Shown: positions 37,557-48,580 of the stretch, one piece after another
Numbering within the stretch: the stretch's first letter is position 1
Layout of the letters: each line of letters starts with the position of its first letter
Assembly (NCBI RefSeq): GCF_905147365.1
Contig: NC_056415.1
Coordinates: 12,604,001-12,668,000, forward strand
From: Aricia agestis
Lineage: Eukaryota > Arthropoda > Insecta > Lepidoptera > Lycaenidae
Direction of reading: 5' to 3'
Length of the DNA stretch: 64,000 bases
Notes under the pieces: generated by a model
Told to the model about the DNA's origin: nothing
What the model saw: only the letters and a program-made list of their open reading frames with translations
Databases searched by the model: none
Made by a program: the position numbers and the translations under genes

Positions 37557-38318
37557 CTCCAGCTTAGCACTATTTTGGAAAATAGTAAGAGCTTTGTGTG
37601 TTAGCTGAGCGAAGCATGAACTCAATGTAGCAACCTTCTGACGGGCAGAAAAAACAATTTCTGGATCTTCCGTTTCCAACTCCGCTGAAAATATATTCTT
37701 TATAAGTCATTACAGAAATAATTCTTTCTTGGATCATATTCCAATTAAATACTACAGTAAAAACATTCTTTTTAGACTCAGGTTAGTAAAAACATTAATG
37801 ATAACATGAGGATGTTATCAATTTTAATAAATACCATAAAATAAAATTAATTAAAAGCTTAGAAGCCTCTCCTGTGAAGCTGCCCCTTTGTAGTTTAACT
37901 CACTAACGTGAAATCTATCGATACATTATTCTTAACAATTTACAAGAATTTATGCAGTACAAATAGTCAATAATAATTTATGTTACCTAATAAAAGGGTA
38001 TTTGTAATTGAAGCTACTACATACAGACTCAAAAAGATTACCATAAACTAAACATAGTACGGGGAGCTTTATCTTTTATTATGGAATAGAAATACGAATA
38101 TTATTGCTTAAATTTCTCGTAAACAAAAACTGATAGCAATGGTGATCTATTAATGTGGCAGATTAACAAAGAAATGTCTTAAGACTTGTAACCAAAATTG
38201 CAACAAAGAATTATAACATGGAATACTTACTTATAGAAGTATCTAATTCGACACATGCTTTATCAAATTCCTTTTCTAATATATCTAACCAACGAAATCC
38301 CACTCCGGTCGTCGCCAT
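37557..38318 (-). CDS. GOPC: GOPC (Golgi-associated PDZ and coiled-coil protein), first two coding exons
   Basis: Exon 1 is 38231-38318 from ATG; exon 2 is 37557-37684. Both junctions fit GT-AG, and together they give 72 residues ending in phase 0 at a GTAAGT donor. The sequence holds FRWLDILEKEFDKACVELD and, in exon 2, SARQKVATLSSCFAQLTHKA, matching the start of animal GOPC/PIST/CAL closely. GOPC is a Golgi adaptor that sorts membrane proteins through a coiled coil and a PDZ domain. Those parts should follow in further exons leftwards, but I found none in 34.85-37.55 kb, and the nine-exon gene lies next on the other strand. Either the next intron is long or this is a truncated copy. Identity is firm; completeness is not. 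Confidence 0.85.
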
Positions 38319-38569
38319 CTTCACACCGATAATTTGTTGACATATGACAAGACGACAAGTTGATAATTTTTTTTTAATTTATTGGGAGCTGGAAACGAGT
38401 CCTTTGCTCCAAAGTTGTCAACAATCAGTATTGCCAACACGACTAAAACAAAATTTGCTAAACTGCTGTTAAAATTTTGCCAAAATTATGCCAATTACTA
38501 TAAAATTATGCTAAAAAATTATGCTAACATTCTTCAAAGTCAAATAAAACGTTATTTTATCCCTCAATC

Positions 38570-38613
38570 GCGGATTCTTGGAAATCTATTTAGATAGATT
38601 TCCAAGAATCCGC
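38570..38613. repeat. Near-perfect palindrome, 19-bp arms
   Basis: GCGGATTCTTGGAAATCTA is followed after 6 bp by its exact reverse complement. The arm itself matches a dispersed repeat also present near 8,178. Confidence 0.75.
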
Positions 38614-38821
38614 TCTAAATCTATGGTCGAATTCGACCGTTTGGGTGTTGGTAGGTTTGTTTTAAATCTTTATTAATCAAGGAAATCTCATTTTATTTTA
38701 TGTTTTAATCAATTACGTTATCGAACAAAATATTAATATCTTTGTCTTCATAGATAGCGGCTGAGGCTGCTGATATTTCTTCACTTTTTTGAGAGACTTT
38801 ACATGTAGACATAGAAGATTC

Positions 38822-38871
38822 ATTGTCCAAACTATAACTCTCCTACCTAGGAGAGTTATAGTTTGGACAAT
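38822..38871. repeat. Palindrome 24-CC-24, first of a tandem pair
   Basis: Arms 38822-38845 and 38848-38871 are exact reverse complements with only CC between them. Confidence 0.85.
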
Positions 38872-38875
38872 TTAA

Positions 38876-38925
38876 TTATTCTTACTCAGTTCATAGGTAC
38901 CTACCTATGAACTGAGTAAGAATAA
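38876..38925. repeat. Palindrome 24-CC-24, second of a tandem pair
   Basis: Arms 38876-38899 and 38902-38925 are exact reverse complements, again with CC between them. The arm sequence is unrelated to the first palindrome, from which it is separated by TTAA. Confidence 0.85.
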
Positions 38926-38947
38926 CAGCATTTCCCTATCCTCTTTA

Positions 38948-39222
38948 GGGCGCGTTCAGACGTGCACGTGTTCTGCGCGTGTTCTACGTGCGCGTGTTTA
39001 AGCTGTACCAGACAAACCTTGCAGGTTTATGGTACACTCTCAATTAGACATAACTTATAATTTGTATTACTTAAATAAATAAAATAAAATACTATAGCGC
39101 ATGGGAAAACACGCGCGCGGCCTGCGCGCAGATTCTGCGCGGGTTCAGCGCGTGCGGCTCGCGTGTTTTCTTATACGTTATAGTAGAATACGCGCAGAAC
39201 ACGCGCACGTCTGAACGTGCTC
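38948..39222. mobile_element. Harbinger-type MITE inside the hAT relic
   Basis: The ends GGGCGCGTTCAGACGTGC and GCACGTCTGAACGTGCTC are inverted repeats with two mismatches, flanked by TTA on both sides (38945-38947 and 39223-39225). It is G+C-rich (CGCGCAGAACACGCGCACG) against an A+T-rich host. It adjoins the end of the transposase remnant, so it interrupts the old hAT gene. Confidence 0.7.
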
Positions 39223-39223
39223 T

Positions 39224-39367
39224 TAGGCCGAATCTGATGTATAAAATGGCATTTACAGTTTTCATCGTATACCGGTTGCGAATTTTGGTTTTAACTACAT
39301 TCATTTGGCTGAAAACGCGTTTGATTTCGGCATTGGAATATGGTAGTAATAATAATGAGTAATACAT
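39224..39367 (-). pseudogene. hAT transposase, C-terminal dimerisation domain remnant
   Basis: The minus frame reads LLLLPYSNAEIKRVFSQMNV followed by VKTKIRNRYTMKTVNAILYI. This is the conserved hAT C-terminal (hATC) dimerisation motif with its SNAE..RVFSQ core. The frame runs into the neighbouring MITE after IRFGL. No catalytic part was found nearby. Confidence 0.75.
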
Positions 39368-39896
39368 ATTCTTGTCAGAGCAATTTTATTACTCTGTTTT
39401 AGAACACACGCTTTAGTAATTAAGTCGGATCGTTTGTTTCATGGTTCAATTTTTATAAAATAATAATATTCCAAAAAATATGCTATATGCTAAACAACAA
39501 ATAAATATGCAAAACAACGTAAAAATATACCTAATTTAGCATAAAATATCATTGAGGTACTATATACTGGAGAGAGCCTTATATCGGTGTGCGTCAAAAG
39601 CGTGTAATATTATGTCCTACTTACTAGGACATAACAAAGGAGTCGGTCGGCATATTTCATGTAATAAAAGTGTTAATAAAGCTTTTTAGTGAACATTTAA
39701 TGCTAGATATTGTTGAGATTTGTGGTTCCGCTAAATAATAAACCATAAGAATAGCCAAAGAATGCCTCAAACACGTGGATTTAACATTAAATACGTAAGT
39801 TTTGAACAACGGTTTCTAGGCTTTTCAATCGGTATTTTTGTAAGCTAAAAAGATAATTTATAAGTTTATTAATCCCTTATTCGTGCTATATAAGGC

Positions 39897-40133
39897 ACTA
39901 GCTATTGCCCGCGACTTCGTCCGCGTGGACTTTAGTTTATAGCGCGCGGTGTCAACAAAATTTGTGTCAAATTTAAAAACTTTTTAAAACCCTGGTAAGT
40001 GTTACCCCTCTTAGGGCCGCGCTACACCGGAATGGCAGCGCTGAAAGTGCTCGCCTCGCCGCTGCCATTCCGGTGTAGCGCGGTCCTTAATTAATCAAAA
40101 TACCCAAAAACAGCTGTGCAGTGTGCACATAAT
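39897..40133 (+). repeat. Dispersed retroelement copy, 5' part
   Basis: Starts CTAGCTATTGCCCGCGACTT and CGTCCGCGTGGACTTTAG, as does the fuller copy at 53446-54115. It is truncated by an inverted copy of the same family and interrupted by the 73-bp hairpin. Confidence 0.6.
40014..40086. mobile_element. 73-bp hairpin insertion with TTA duplication
   Basis: GGGCCGCGCTACACCGGAAT runs into its reverse complement with a ~20-bp loop, flanked by TTA at 40011-40013 and 40087-40089. Related copies of the host repeat read straight through at this site (CCCCTTAAATC near 53,547), which supports a true insertion. Confidence 0.7.
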
Positions 40134-40773
40134 CTATACTAATATTATAAATGCGAAAGTATCTCTGTCTGTCTGTCTGTTTGTCAGTCTCGCTTTCACG
40201 CCAAACGCCAAAACTACCAAACCGATTGTAATGAAATTTTGTATACAGATAGTCTAAAGCCTGAGAAAGGACATAGGTTACTTTTTTACAGGAAAAAAAG
40301 GTTGTCAGGGGGTGAAAATGCGTAAATTTGTTCAAATTAAGTTAGTTCCAAAAATTCATAATAGATGGCGCCGTGCGTCTTCTACATCGCGCTGACGCTT
40401 GCTCAAAAGTCTGTCTATAACAGGTGGTATCATCTTACATTTAAGTTTAGATTTTTTTCCATTGTTAAATCTATTCTACGGTATTAAATAAATCAGTACT
40501 TTATCTGTGCAGTGACGTTACCTTAATCCAATCAATGATAAATAGTTTATGGGTAAAGTTGTGTAATTGGGGGGCTAAATAAGCTTTAAAATTTGGCATA
40601 AAATATAAAATTTAATATAAAAAAATGAAATATTTATTGTGTGCACACTGCACAGCTGTATTGATTTAAGGGGTACCAGGGTTTTTTATAACAGCTTTTG
40701 ACACCAATTTTGTTGACATCGCGCTTTATAAACTGAAGTCCACGCGGACAAAGTCGCGGGCAACAGCTAGTAA
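40134..40773 (-). repeat. Dispersed retroelement, near full-length inverted copy
   Basis: On the minus strand it starts ACTAGCTGTTGCCCGCGACT and ends TTTATAATATTAGTATAGAT. Both ends match the copy at 53446-54115. It abuts the 5' part of a plus-strand copy, giving a head-to-head arrangement. Confidence 0.6.
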
Positions 40774-41054
40774 CTAATAAGTATGATTAGTTCTATGCTA
40801 CAATGAAGTAAAAAATAAAACGCCATCTGTTGAATCGTATTAGAACTAAAATGTTCATTGCGTCGATATATTTCTGGATTTTTTATAATATTATACATAA
40901 AATATATTTAAGATTTTTGAAATTTTATTTTAATACACATCCAAGACCCAGGAACATTGAAAACTTTTTGTTCTGCCTGCGGGACTCGAACCCAGGACCC
41001 CCGGGATGAGCGCAGGCCACGCGCAATGAAAATTCATTTTCATCTATATTTTCA

Positions 41055-41153
41055 TGGAAATAAGATATTTTCCCACATCAAAATGTAGCCTATGTCCTTT
41101 CTCAGACTCTAGAATAACCGTGTACAAAATTTCATTGCAATCGGTTCAAAGCG

Positions 41154-41188
<35 letters not shown>

Positions 41189-41220
41189 GATACTTTCGCA
41201 TTTATAATATTAGTATGGAT
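41055..41220 (+). repeat. 3' end of the same dispersed retroelement with a (GACA)n microsatellite
   Basis: Contains TAGCCTATGTCCTTTCTCAG, then about nine GACA repeats (41153-41188), then GATACTTTCGCATTTATAAT. The microsatellite is an expansion of the short GACAGACA run present in the other copies. Confidence 0.65.
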
Positions 41221-41521
41221 TAGGGCTAAAAATGTCACATCAATTAATAATTTGGCTATAAAAATTGCATAGCTTTTTACGTGTGTTTACGGATTCTTAT
41301 CACTTGAACTATAGTAAATCGATATCATGAACTAATTGACTTTCTTTCCTGTATCATAAAGTGCTTCGGAATAATCGACAAATAGAAATATTCAAGAAAA
41401 TAAACGCACACTACTTGTATGAAAATAAGCACAAAATGGCCACGCGATGACGGGCTAAGACATCTATACTATAATACTTAATCTATGTAAAATATGCTAA
41501 GTTGGCAACACTGACAACAAT

Positions 41522-42863
41522 CACTTTGACAAACAATAATGTCAAAGTGACTTTTATTTTTTTAAGTCTTTAGCCTCTAAGCAGTGGCAGCCTTACCCAT
41601 TGCGAGGCCCCGGGCGGAAGATCTTGTCCCTTGACAGCAGGTCTTTGTCTTACGAAAAAATACTTTGTGAGGCCCCTGCAAGAGCGAGGACCCGCGATTG
41701 CCCTGTTCGCCACCCCCTAGGACCGCCAGACTCTCAGTTCAACTTATAAGCAGCTTTCGTTTAAATAAATTATTGGGCAATATTGGGTATTATAATTATT
41801 TATAGGGTACATTATATTAATGTCGTACCTGTTGGTGATTATTATATCTTAGACTTGCTGAGCTTCGGCGATTATATTCCCGGACTATATCAGAGACATT
41901 TGCTCGCTAATCGCTTTGTATCTGTTTTAGAACACGGTTGGAAGTGGATGATTTGTGCAACAAAAGAGAGACAACTTGCCTCCTCTGGATTTCTTTGTAG
42001 CGTTTATTCAGTACAGCAGGCAGCAGCAGACAGCAGTTATCGGTCTAAAGTCTAAACTCAAACTAGTGAAATCGACAGTCTTAGTCCTTAGAACTTTTAG
42101 TACACTAGCTATTTGACCGAGCTTTATATATATAGCATTAAAGAAAAAAGACGATGTATGATAACTATTTTATTTACAAATAAAAAATCTGTACAACATT
42201 CGCTATTTAGCTTACCGTATTAGCTTAATAAATAATTGGTATGTTAAACTTAATTAAAATAATCAGTTATTAGATTATAACCCATATTTTATTAAAAAAA
42301 AGCTTAAATAATTATTGTAATCGCTAGCGAACACAAGTATCATATTAGGATACCTAGATCGGGATATTATCTATATAGTACTTTTTATTCGCAGGATATC
42401 TACTCTGCCTGCGAGCTACGAATATGGAGTAGAGGAGCGGCCAAGACCGAGCCGCAAATTACTATAATTTAATGAGAAAATACCCTTTCCTTCCCCTTAA
42501 TATTTTTTGAAGAATCTTAGGAGCTCGCGCATCGAGTATATCAGCTATTTTATGCGATCTTTTAGCAAAAATAAGACAGTAGTTAAGTATTCCAATATTC
42601 AGATCACCGAACTAAAAACTTTACAAGAATCTCATTAGATAACATAATAATATACTATCCGTACCTCAGATCCGTACCTTATACATGATCTTAAAGGATT
42701 CTTAAACACTGTCCAATATAATGTAGAAATATAGCAGTAGCGCGGCTGCCGCACTACTCGCGACTTAATGTGAAGGCAGCCTTAGTAGGTATTCAAATTA
42801 TGTACGGCGCCCTGGGCGGTCGCCCATCGCCTTATGCCGCTACTGCGTAGTCCACGGTTAAAA
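41522..42863. other. Repeat debris, no recognised gene
   Basis: Two related G+C-rich pieces (about 41,583-41,710 and 42,735-42,850) with GCAGTGGC/GCAGTAGC ends look like worn MITEs. A 90-codon open frame at 41783-42055 has no recognisable domain and lies among repeats. Confidence 0.4.
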
Positions 42864-43354
42864 CAGTGTTGCCAGATCAGGGGATTTTCCCCTAGATTTA
42901 GAGGGTTTTCGACCAAGTTAAGAGCAAAACAGGGAGGAAAATATTTAGGCGATTTTTAGGGGAAATTCAAAATACACGTCAAATACAGTTTTTTTGTCAA
43001 ATATCACGTCCCTTATATTTTTTTACCATCTTTAAATTACTTGAGCGCCACAACAACTAATCGAGGTCGAGATTCGAGATGTTGAAAAGATGAATACAGT
43101 TCGACAAGGCTTTAAATGAATATGTCAATGATGTCAATGGGCGCTGCTGGTAAAGAAGAATTGTCAAAAATGACGTTTTCGTTTGATAGAAGCGTTAGTT
43201 CCTTTTCTCGCCAAGTTCATATAAATCCTTGTCGAGCTGTAATAAAGTTTAGTAATATATTTTTTAATTTTAAAAGAAAAAGTAATCTAGGGAATTTCTA
43301 GGGGGAAAACAAATTAGTTCAGGGGTACGGCACCGAGATCATCTGGCAACACTG
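42864..43354. mobile_element. 491-bp hAT-type MITE
   Basis: The ends CAGTGTTGCCAGAT and ATCTGGCAACACTG are exact inverted repeats, flanked by the exact 8-bp duplication GGTTAAAA (42856-42863 and 43355-43362). CAGTG ends and an 8-bp target are the hAT signature. The ends resemble those of the larger hAT relic at 38426-41513. Confidence 0.85.
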
Positions 43355-43376
43355 GGTTAAAATCAATATTCCGGTG

Positions 43377-43414
43377 ACGTTAAATTTTTACTATGTATAG
43401 TAAAAATTTAACGT
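43377..43414. repeat. Palindrome, 17-bp arms with 4-bp loop
   Basis: ACGTTAAATTTTTACTA, TGTA, and the exact reverse complement. It overlaps the next palindrome by two bases. Confidence 0.8.
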
Positions 43415-43494
43415 GGGTTGTCAGTAGTTTTCAATGTAAAATTCAAATAAGTATACTTATTTGAATTTTACATTGAAAACTACTGACAACCCAC
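43413..43494. repeat. 82-bp perfect palindrome without spacer
   Basis: The 41-base half 43413-43453 (starting GTGGGTTGTCAGTAG) is followed directly by its exact reverse complement, 43454-43494. There are no mismatches. Confidence 0.9.
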
Positions 43495-43941
43495 CCAAAC
43501 CAAAAATTTAATTGGTCATTAGAGGTAACTAAGGACTCTCTCCTTATTAAAATTAAGATTAACGTACCTAATTAAGATTAACGTACAATATTGCATATTA
43601 GTATACAGTCATACAAATTAATATACGTTCAAACAACATCACGGCGAATTTAAATTTTTTATCTGAAATTTGTTGTTAAAGTTAATACATATTTTAACAA
43701 AATATTTTAGTAAACAATAAATATACATTTTAATTAGCATAAACTACACTCTCTGTGATTAAGACAGTGGAAATACAATGCAATTAAAGCCCACTTATCA
43801 AGACAAGAAAAGTATTTAAAACATATACTTAATTTTTGGACAAATTTCCCTTTAAATAAATGAATCATGGATACTTAATAAATTTGAAATTACTAAGCCG
43901 CCGGCGCGGGGCGCATCATGCGTTGGGTAAATAATTAATTA

Positions 43942-44417
43942 ACTCTAAGAGGATACACCAGGGGCTAGAGAAATGAAAAAAGTACGTGTAATATCTATAG
44001 CTGTCTCGCTTACCTCCAGCCTATACCGCAGAACGCAATAGAGACAACTGAGGAAAATCAACGATTCGTTGTCCCCTGATTCCTTCTCCAAAACTTAACC
44101 GATTTAAGTAATTTTTTCATTAAAGATTAAAGAAAGGCTTGAGCTGTGTTCCTATGTTTTGTTTTTTTTTTGTAAAATCTAGCCAAATCTGTTTTCTGGA
44201 TGTTTGAACACAGCGGAAAATCTGGCCATTTTTTTGGGTTTTTGATCGTTCGTATCTTATTTAATAATTAAATTATGAAAAAAAAAAGAAAACATAGGGA
44301 CATTGTATTAGTGGCCGTAGATATTCAGGGAAAAATTATAACTCTACTAGCATTATCCAGGGAGGAAACAGGGGACAACGTTTGTATGGCAAAAAGGGCG
44401 GCGTGGACTCCTCTTAA
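43942..44417. mobile_element. Possible non-autonomous DNA transposon
   Basis: Similar inverted ends CTCTAAGAGGATACAC and GTGGACTCCTCTTAAG enclose about 475 bp. Internal strings at the two sides (GTTGTCCCCTG and CAGGGGACAACG) also mirror each other. The target duplication is unclear. Confidence 0.45.
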
Positions 44418-45591
44418 GCTACATTTACTCAGTGATCAATTGATATAATTTTTATATATTTTTTTCAACTAATATAATAGTCAAATATCACGTCCTCAAG
44501 TACCTATTGAACATAATATCTCACCAGTCATGCTGTATAAGGAACCCATATATCATAATTATTATAATATCTCCTTTAGGAAAGTCGGTTAATAAGCCAG
44601 TTATTTCGCAATTTTAACCATAAGAATGATATTATTTAAACTTAATAATAATGGAGATAGGACATGAACTAAATATACGCATGTGGCATTACCTCATACA
44701 ATAATTACTGCTATTACCATGATTTATTTTGGTACTTGTTGAAATTAGCAACAAAATAAAATTATGTTCATATTAATCAGTTTATAATTAAATAATTACT
44801 TAATCATACTTTCATCATTTTTCTTTTTAAATAGATGCACAGCGAATAGCAGCTATTCAACGTTCTCTAGTCTTTGTCTATAATACGACTTTTCGAATGT
44901 TCCAGAAGACAAGTAGACCCTGTACACTGAATAGTCATTCACTGTTTAAATATTTATAAAGGGATAAAGCTTTACATTTAAAATAAGAAAATAATTTGAA
45001 ATTAAGGCCATGGGCGTACCCAGGTAGGGGCAAGGCTGCCCCACCCCCTAGAAGATACTACAAGATAAAATAAACGTCAATTTTCCTGGCAAGTGGGAAT
45101 TCAAAACGTGTGACCTACTCTGCGCAAAATAAAGTGTTGGAAACAAAATATCTTTTCAGTCAGATTAATAAGTCAATTTTCATGAATTTTTGTATCAATA
45201 TACCAGACGGACCATCTCGAAACAGGTGTGCTCCGGTTACGCTGACCGCTCGCTGACAGTCGCGTCGTCGGCGCCGACACCGAAATGTATGAAATATCAG
45301 CGCTGACCGATACGCGTTATTCAAAAACGCTTCCTACAATTTTATACATCTCGGGCCATCAGCACCGACGGTGCGCGTAGTCAGCGTGACTCTAAAATCA
45401 TCCTACAGTTCGACAAGGCTTTATTTGAACGTGGGGAGAAAAAGAACTAAACGCTTCTATCATAGAAAAACGTCATTGTTGACATGTGTTTGACAGTTCT
45501 CCTTTAACCTTATATATATATCTATTAATATTAAATCTTCGTTACCTATGGACGATTAATCAATCAAGAACAAATCAAGAAGAACGAATAG
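44418..45591. other. Non-coding, no recognised gene
   Basis: A+T-rich sequence. A G+C-rich block at about 45,235-45,395 (TTACGCTGACCGC ... GTCAGCGTGAC) is probably another worn MITE. Confidence 0.35.
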
Positions 45592-45725
45592 CATATCAGC
45601 CACGACACGAATTTCGCGTTATGGTCTTTTTGTGATTGCCAGAACGCGTCGTGGCCGTTTTCATTAGAGCCACGACGCGAATTTCGCGTCGTGGCTGTTT
45701 CACTGTGACCACAACGCGTTGTAAG
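45592..45725. repeat. Cluster of GCCACGACGCGAA repeats with a palindrome
   Basis: Several direct and inverted copies of a CACGACGCGAATTTCGCG theme occur. One, at 45669-45697, forms a 29-bp palindrome of two 14-bp arms around one T. Confidence 0.55.
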
Positions 45726-45726
45726 C

Positions 45727-45960
45727 AATTTTTTTGCTCATTGAGCGATTTCGGTCTTTGAGCGTAACATATACAATCTTTCATCCCCTTAGGGGTGGAA
45801 TTTATCAAAATCCTTTCTTAGCGGAGGCCTACGTCATAACATCTACCTGTATGTCAAATTTCAGCCCGATCCGTGTCCCGTGGGTTGATAGATCACTATG
45901 TCAGTCAGTCAGTCAGTCACCTTTGAGTTATAATAATATAATATATTTAGATTACATAGT
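45727..45960 (+). repeat. Retroelement tail related to the one at 63.7 kb
   Basis: Shares ACCTACGTCATAACATCTAC-like text, ATTTCAGCCCGATC and GTTGATAGATCACTATGTCA with 63697-63985. It ends in a (CAGT)n run and A/T-rich sequence. Confidence 0.6.
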
Positions 45961-46104
45961 AGTTCTCTTTCATCTTCAAAATGATAAGGTCTCGACGAAT
46001 AGGCCTTTAAGCTGTGTTACTCGCGTAAGACAGTCTGCGATAAAAGCGGCTGGTGAATCGAACCTCTGATTTTGATTCGGATGTGGTGGCTCATACTAAA
46101 AATA

Positions 46105-46443
46105 CAGGGTGCAATTAAACCTTCCTGCCAAATTTTGATACATTGATCCTTGTAAAAAATAAAAATACACGTATTTTTTTTTTATAATCACTCAGTACTA
46201 AAATGTTGAGAAATTGCTTCCGAAAGTTATCCTAAAAACACTATAATTAATGGACACGTCGCGTCACCCGCGCGTGACATGCCCCCGAGCGCGCGCCTCC
46301 CCCGCTCATTTGAAATTGTGTATGTAAATGTTGTGTAAATGTAATTTAAAAAAATAACACCCAATTTTTTTTGGTTGAATCGACTCTCGTAATGATACCT
46401 AAGCCCTGGAAAAATTTTGCCAGGAAGGTTTGATTGCACCCTG
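46105..46443. mobile_element. 339-bp Tc1/mariner-type MITE
   Basis: The ends CAGGGTGCAATTAAACCTTC and GAAGGTTTGATTGCACCCTG are inverted repeats with one mismatch, flanked by TA on both sides. TA targets are typical of Tc1/mariner. Confidence 0.75.
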
Positions 46444-46914
46444 TATTAACAGACTTCCATAGTCGTAGCTAGGCAGAAAAATAGTAGCGTGCATAGGTGT
46501 GCTTTGTTAAATACATACATTTCTACATCATAAACATACAACTATATTTTGTTCAACTATTTCAAGACACTTCACATTCATATACTAAGCTTGATTGAAA
46601 ACATATTACATATAAATCACGTACCTACACTTACAAAGAAAAGTTACATTACCAGTGAATAATTATTATACTACTAGTATATTAATTAATATAGCAAAAA
46701 AACTTATGGACTATTTTGTACCTACTGAATACTCAGTTTTAATTAATTTTCATCTAAATGTAAACAAAATGTTGAAATTCAGCCAATATTGAATATAATA
46801 TTATATCACTGCACTTAATTTATTGCGCGGCAATATGTGACATAATATGTATTGGTAAAATTATACATAGACGCTGATTGACTGGCGGCCGAAACAAGAG
46901 ACATTTATGATTAT

Positions 46915-47113
46915 AGGTCTACCAGGGTCTGACGGCAAATTTGGTTCGCAGATTTTTAAAAAATATCCTTGATCATTGGATAAATTTGTTTATTTGCATG
47001 TTTCACACACAGAATCAGCCGCTTTAATAAGGTAAAAAAAAGACCAAAATGTTTAATTCCAACTACCCCGATATTTCTTTTCTCACTTTTTGCCATCAGA
47101 TCCTGGTAGACCT
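46915..47113. mobile_element. 199-bp MITE
   Basis: The ends AGGTCTACCAGG and CCTGGTAGACCT are exact inverted repeats. The similarity continues inward (TCTGACGGCAAA against its counterpart). The target duplication is not clear. Confidence 0.55.
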
Positions 47114-47714
47114 GCACTTAATCATTATTCAGTAACTGTAATTTAAGGAATAGTTTGACAGAACATGTATAGAGTTTAAGAGCGGGCTGCCAAATTTTGC
47201 TGTGTTTTCTAATAAGTATTACGATCCCGGAAGACGATTGACTCAAATGAAATTGAGATTTATTTAATCATTGTATCTGATATTTGCCTAACGGAAAACA
47301 TGATTCACTTATTTTGACTCGATAGTTATATTTTTAGAATTATGAATCTTTCCGGGCTTTTAGGTACTATCATTAAATAACTTGCACTACTACAATCATA
47401 CACTTTATAAAATAATGGCTAAAGGAAATATTAGTATTGTATTTAATTTTTAAGAAATCATCAAAAACAGTTTTGGGACTTACGACGTTTACTTTCGTGC
47501 TATAATGCGGGAACCGTTGTTACGCGATATTGTTCACTATTAGCTGCAGCGCAAAGTACAATCCTCGCGGGCACGATTCATGGAATCATTATATCACGAT
47601 TGGAGGTTAGCGGGGTATGTAGGCGGGGCTAGCGTACTTTGATATTTTGGCAGCAGGGTCTTAAGTCAAAATCTTTGTTTAATTCAAGTTAAGTTGTCAT
47701 TAAATGCCTCTGAG

Positions 47715-47913
47715 GGACCTATCAGACAGAGAGCGGTCACGCGTTCAAGTATTCTGCGTTCGAGCGGTCAGACAGACAGGAGCAATTATGACGCGGTCAG
47801 AACGCCCCCTGTGTGAGTATCTCTATTTATAACGTAATACAACACAAGACCAAGAATGCAAAAGTGACCGCTTGAATGCTTGACCGCGTGAGCACTCTCT
47901 GTCTGATAGGTCC
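47715..47913. mobile_element. 199-bp MITE
   Basis: The ends GGACCTATCAGACAGAGAG and CTCTCTGTCTGATAGGTCC are exact inverted repeats, and GGTCACGCG and related strings continue the arms inward. No clear target duplication. Confidence 0.6.
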
Positions 47914-48580
47914 ACGAGTCCAGCAGCGAGCTTTGTTTCCATTTAGATCAAAATTGATAGAATCAAGAGTTTTTTTAAAAATCAGATTTTGAACATTATA
48001 CAGCATGTAATTACAGGCGACACTATATTTTTAACTTCATGAAAAACAATAAAACTGTGCACAAGTATTATAAATCATACAATATAGTTACAATTTAAAT
48101 AATAATTATTTAGTTATGGTAGGTAATTACCAATACAATGTATTGCTTTAAAAAATTCTTGTCCTTATGTTCTTTGGTATTTACATAAACTTTATGAGCA
48201 TTCAGAATTTTAAAAATAATTTAGATTGTTATAGCTTTCTAGCCACTTGTTCCAATTTGATTGTGGATTAAATATCATGATATACAATGTCTCTCTCTCT
48301 TTTTCGTATAAAAAAATGTTTTTACAACTATTGACGAAACCCTCGACTAGCAAGTGAGGTTTAGAATTTAGACACTTTGGACACACAGATATAAGTTATA
48401 ATTATAACTTTCGAACTTTGAAGCCAAGGCTATTGTGCAGAACAGTATTGTTCTTGCAAGAAATATGCCTCATATACAAATACTAGCGACCCGCCCCGGC
48501 TTCGCATGGGTATAAAATATATTATAGCCTATAATGTCACTCACTGAAGAAATTATCAAATCGACTCAGTAGTTTTTTAG
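47914..48580. other. Non-coding, no recognised gene
   Basis: A+T-rich sequence ending in a retroelement boundary (CTAGCGACCCGCCCCGGCTT near 48,484), which recurs inverted near 61,050-61,072. Confidence 0.4.

Larger units (their letters stand above)
38426..41513 (-). mobile_element. hAT-superfamily element relic with nested insertions
   Basis: The ends CAGTATTGCCAAC and GTTGGCAACACTG are inverted repeats with one mismatch, starting with the CAGNG-like hAT signature. They are flanked by 8-bp near-duplicates TCAACAAT (38418-38425) and ACAACAAT (41514-41521). Within it, on the minus strand, is a hAT dimerisation-domain remnant. Later insertions include a Harbinger-type MITE, a 73-bp hairpin and copies of a dispersed retroelement, so much of the 3,088-bp span is younger than the host element. 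Confidence 0.6.

Noticed and set aside
41783..42055. 90-residue plus-strand frame
   Set aside because: No domain, no splice context and repeat debris on both sides; most likely chance.
46227..46439. 70-residue minus-strand frame
   Set aside because: Entirely inside a Tc1/mariner-type MITE, including its terminal repeat.
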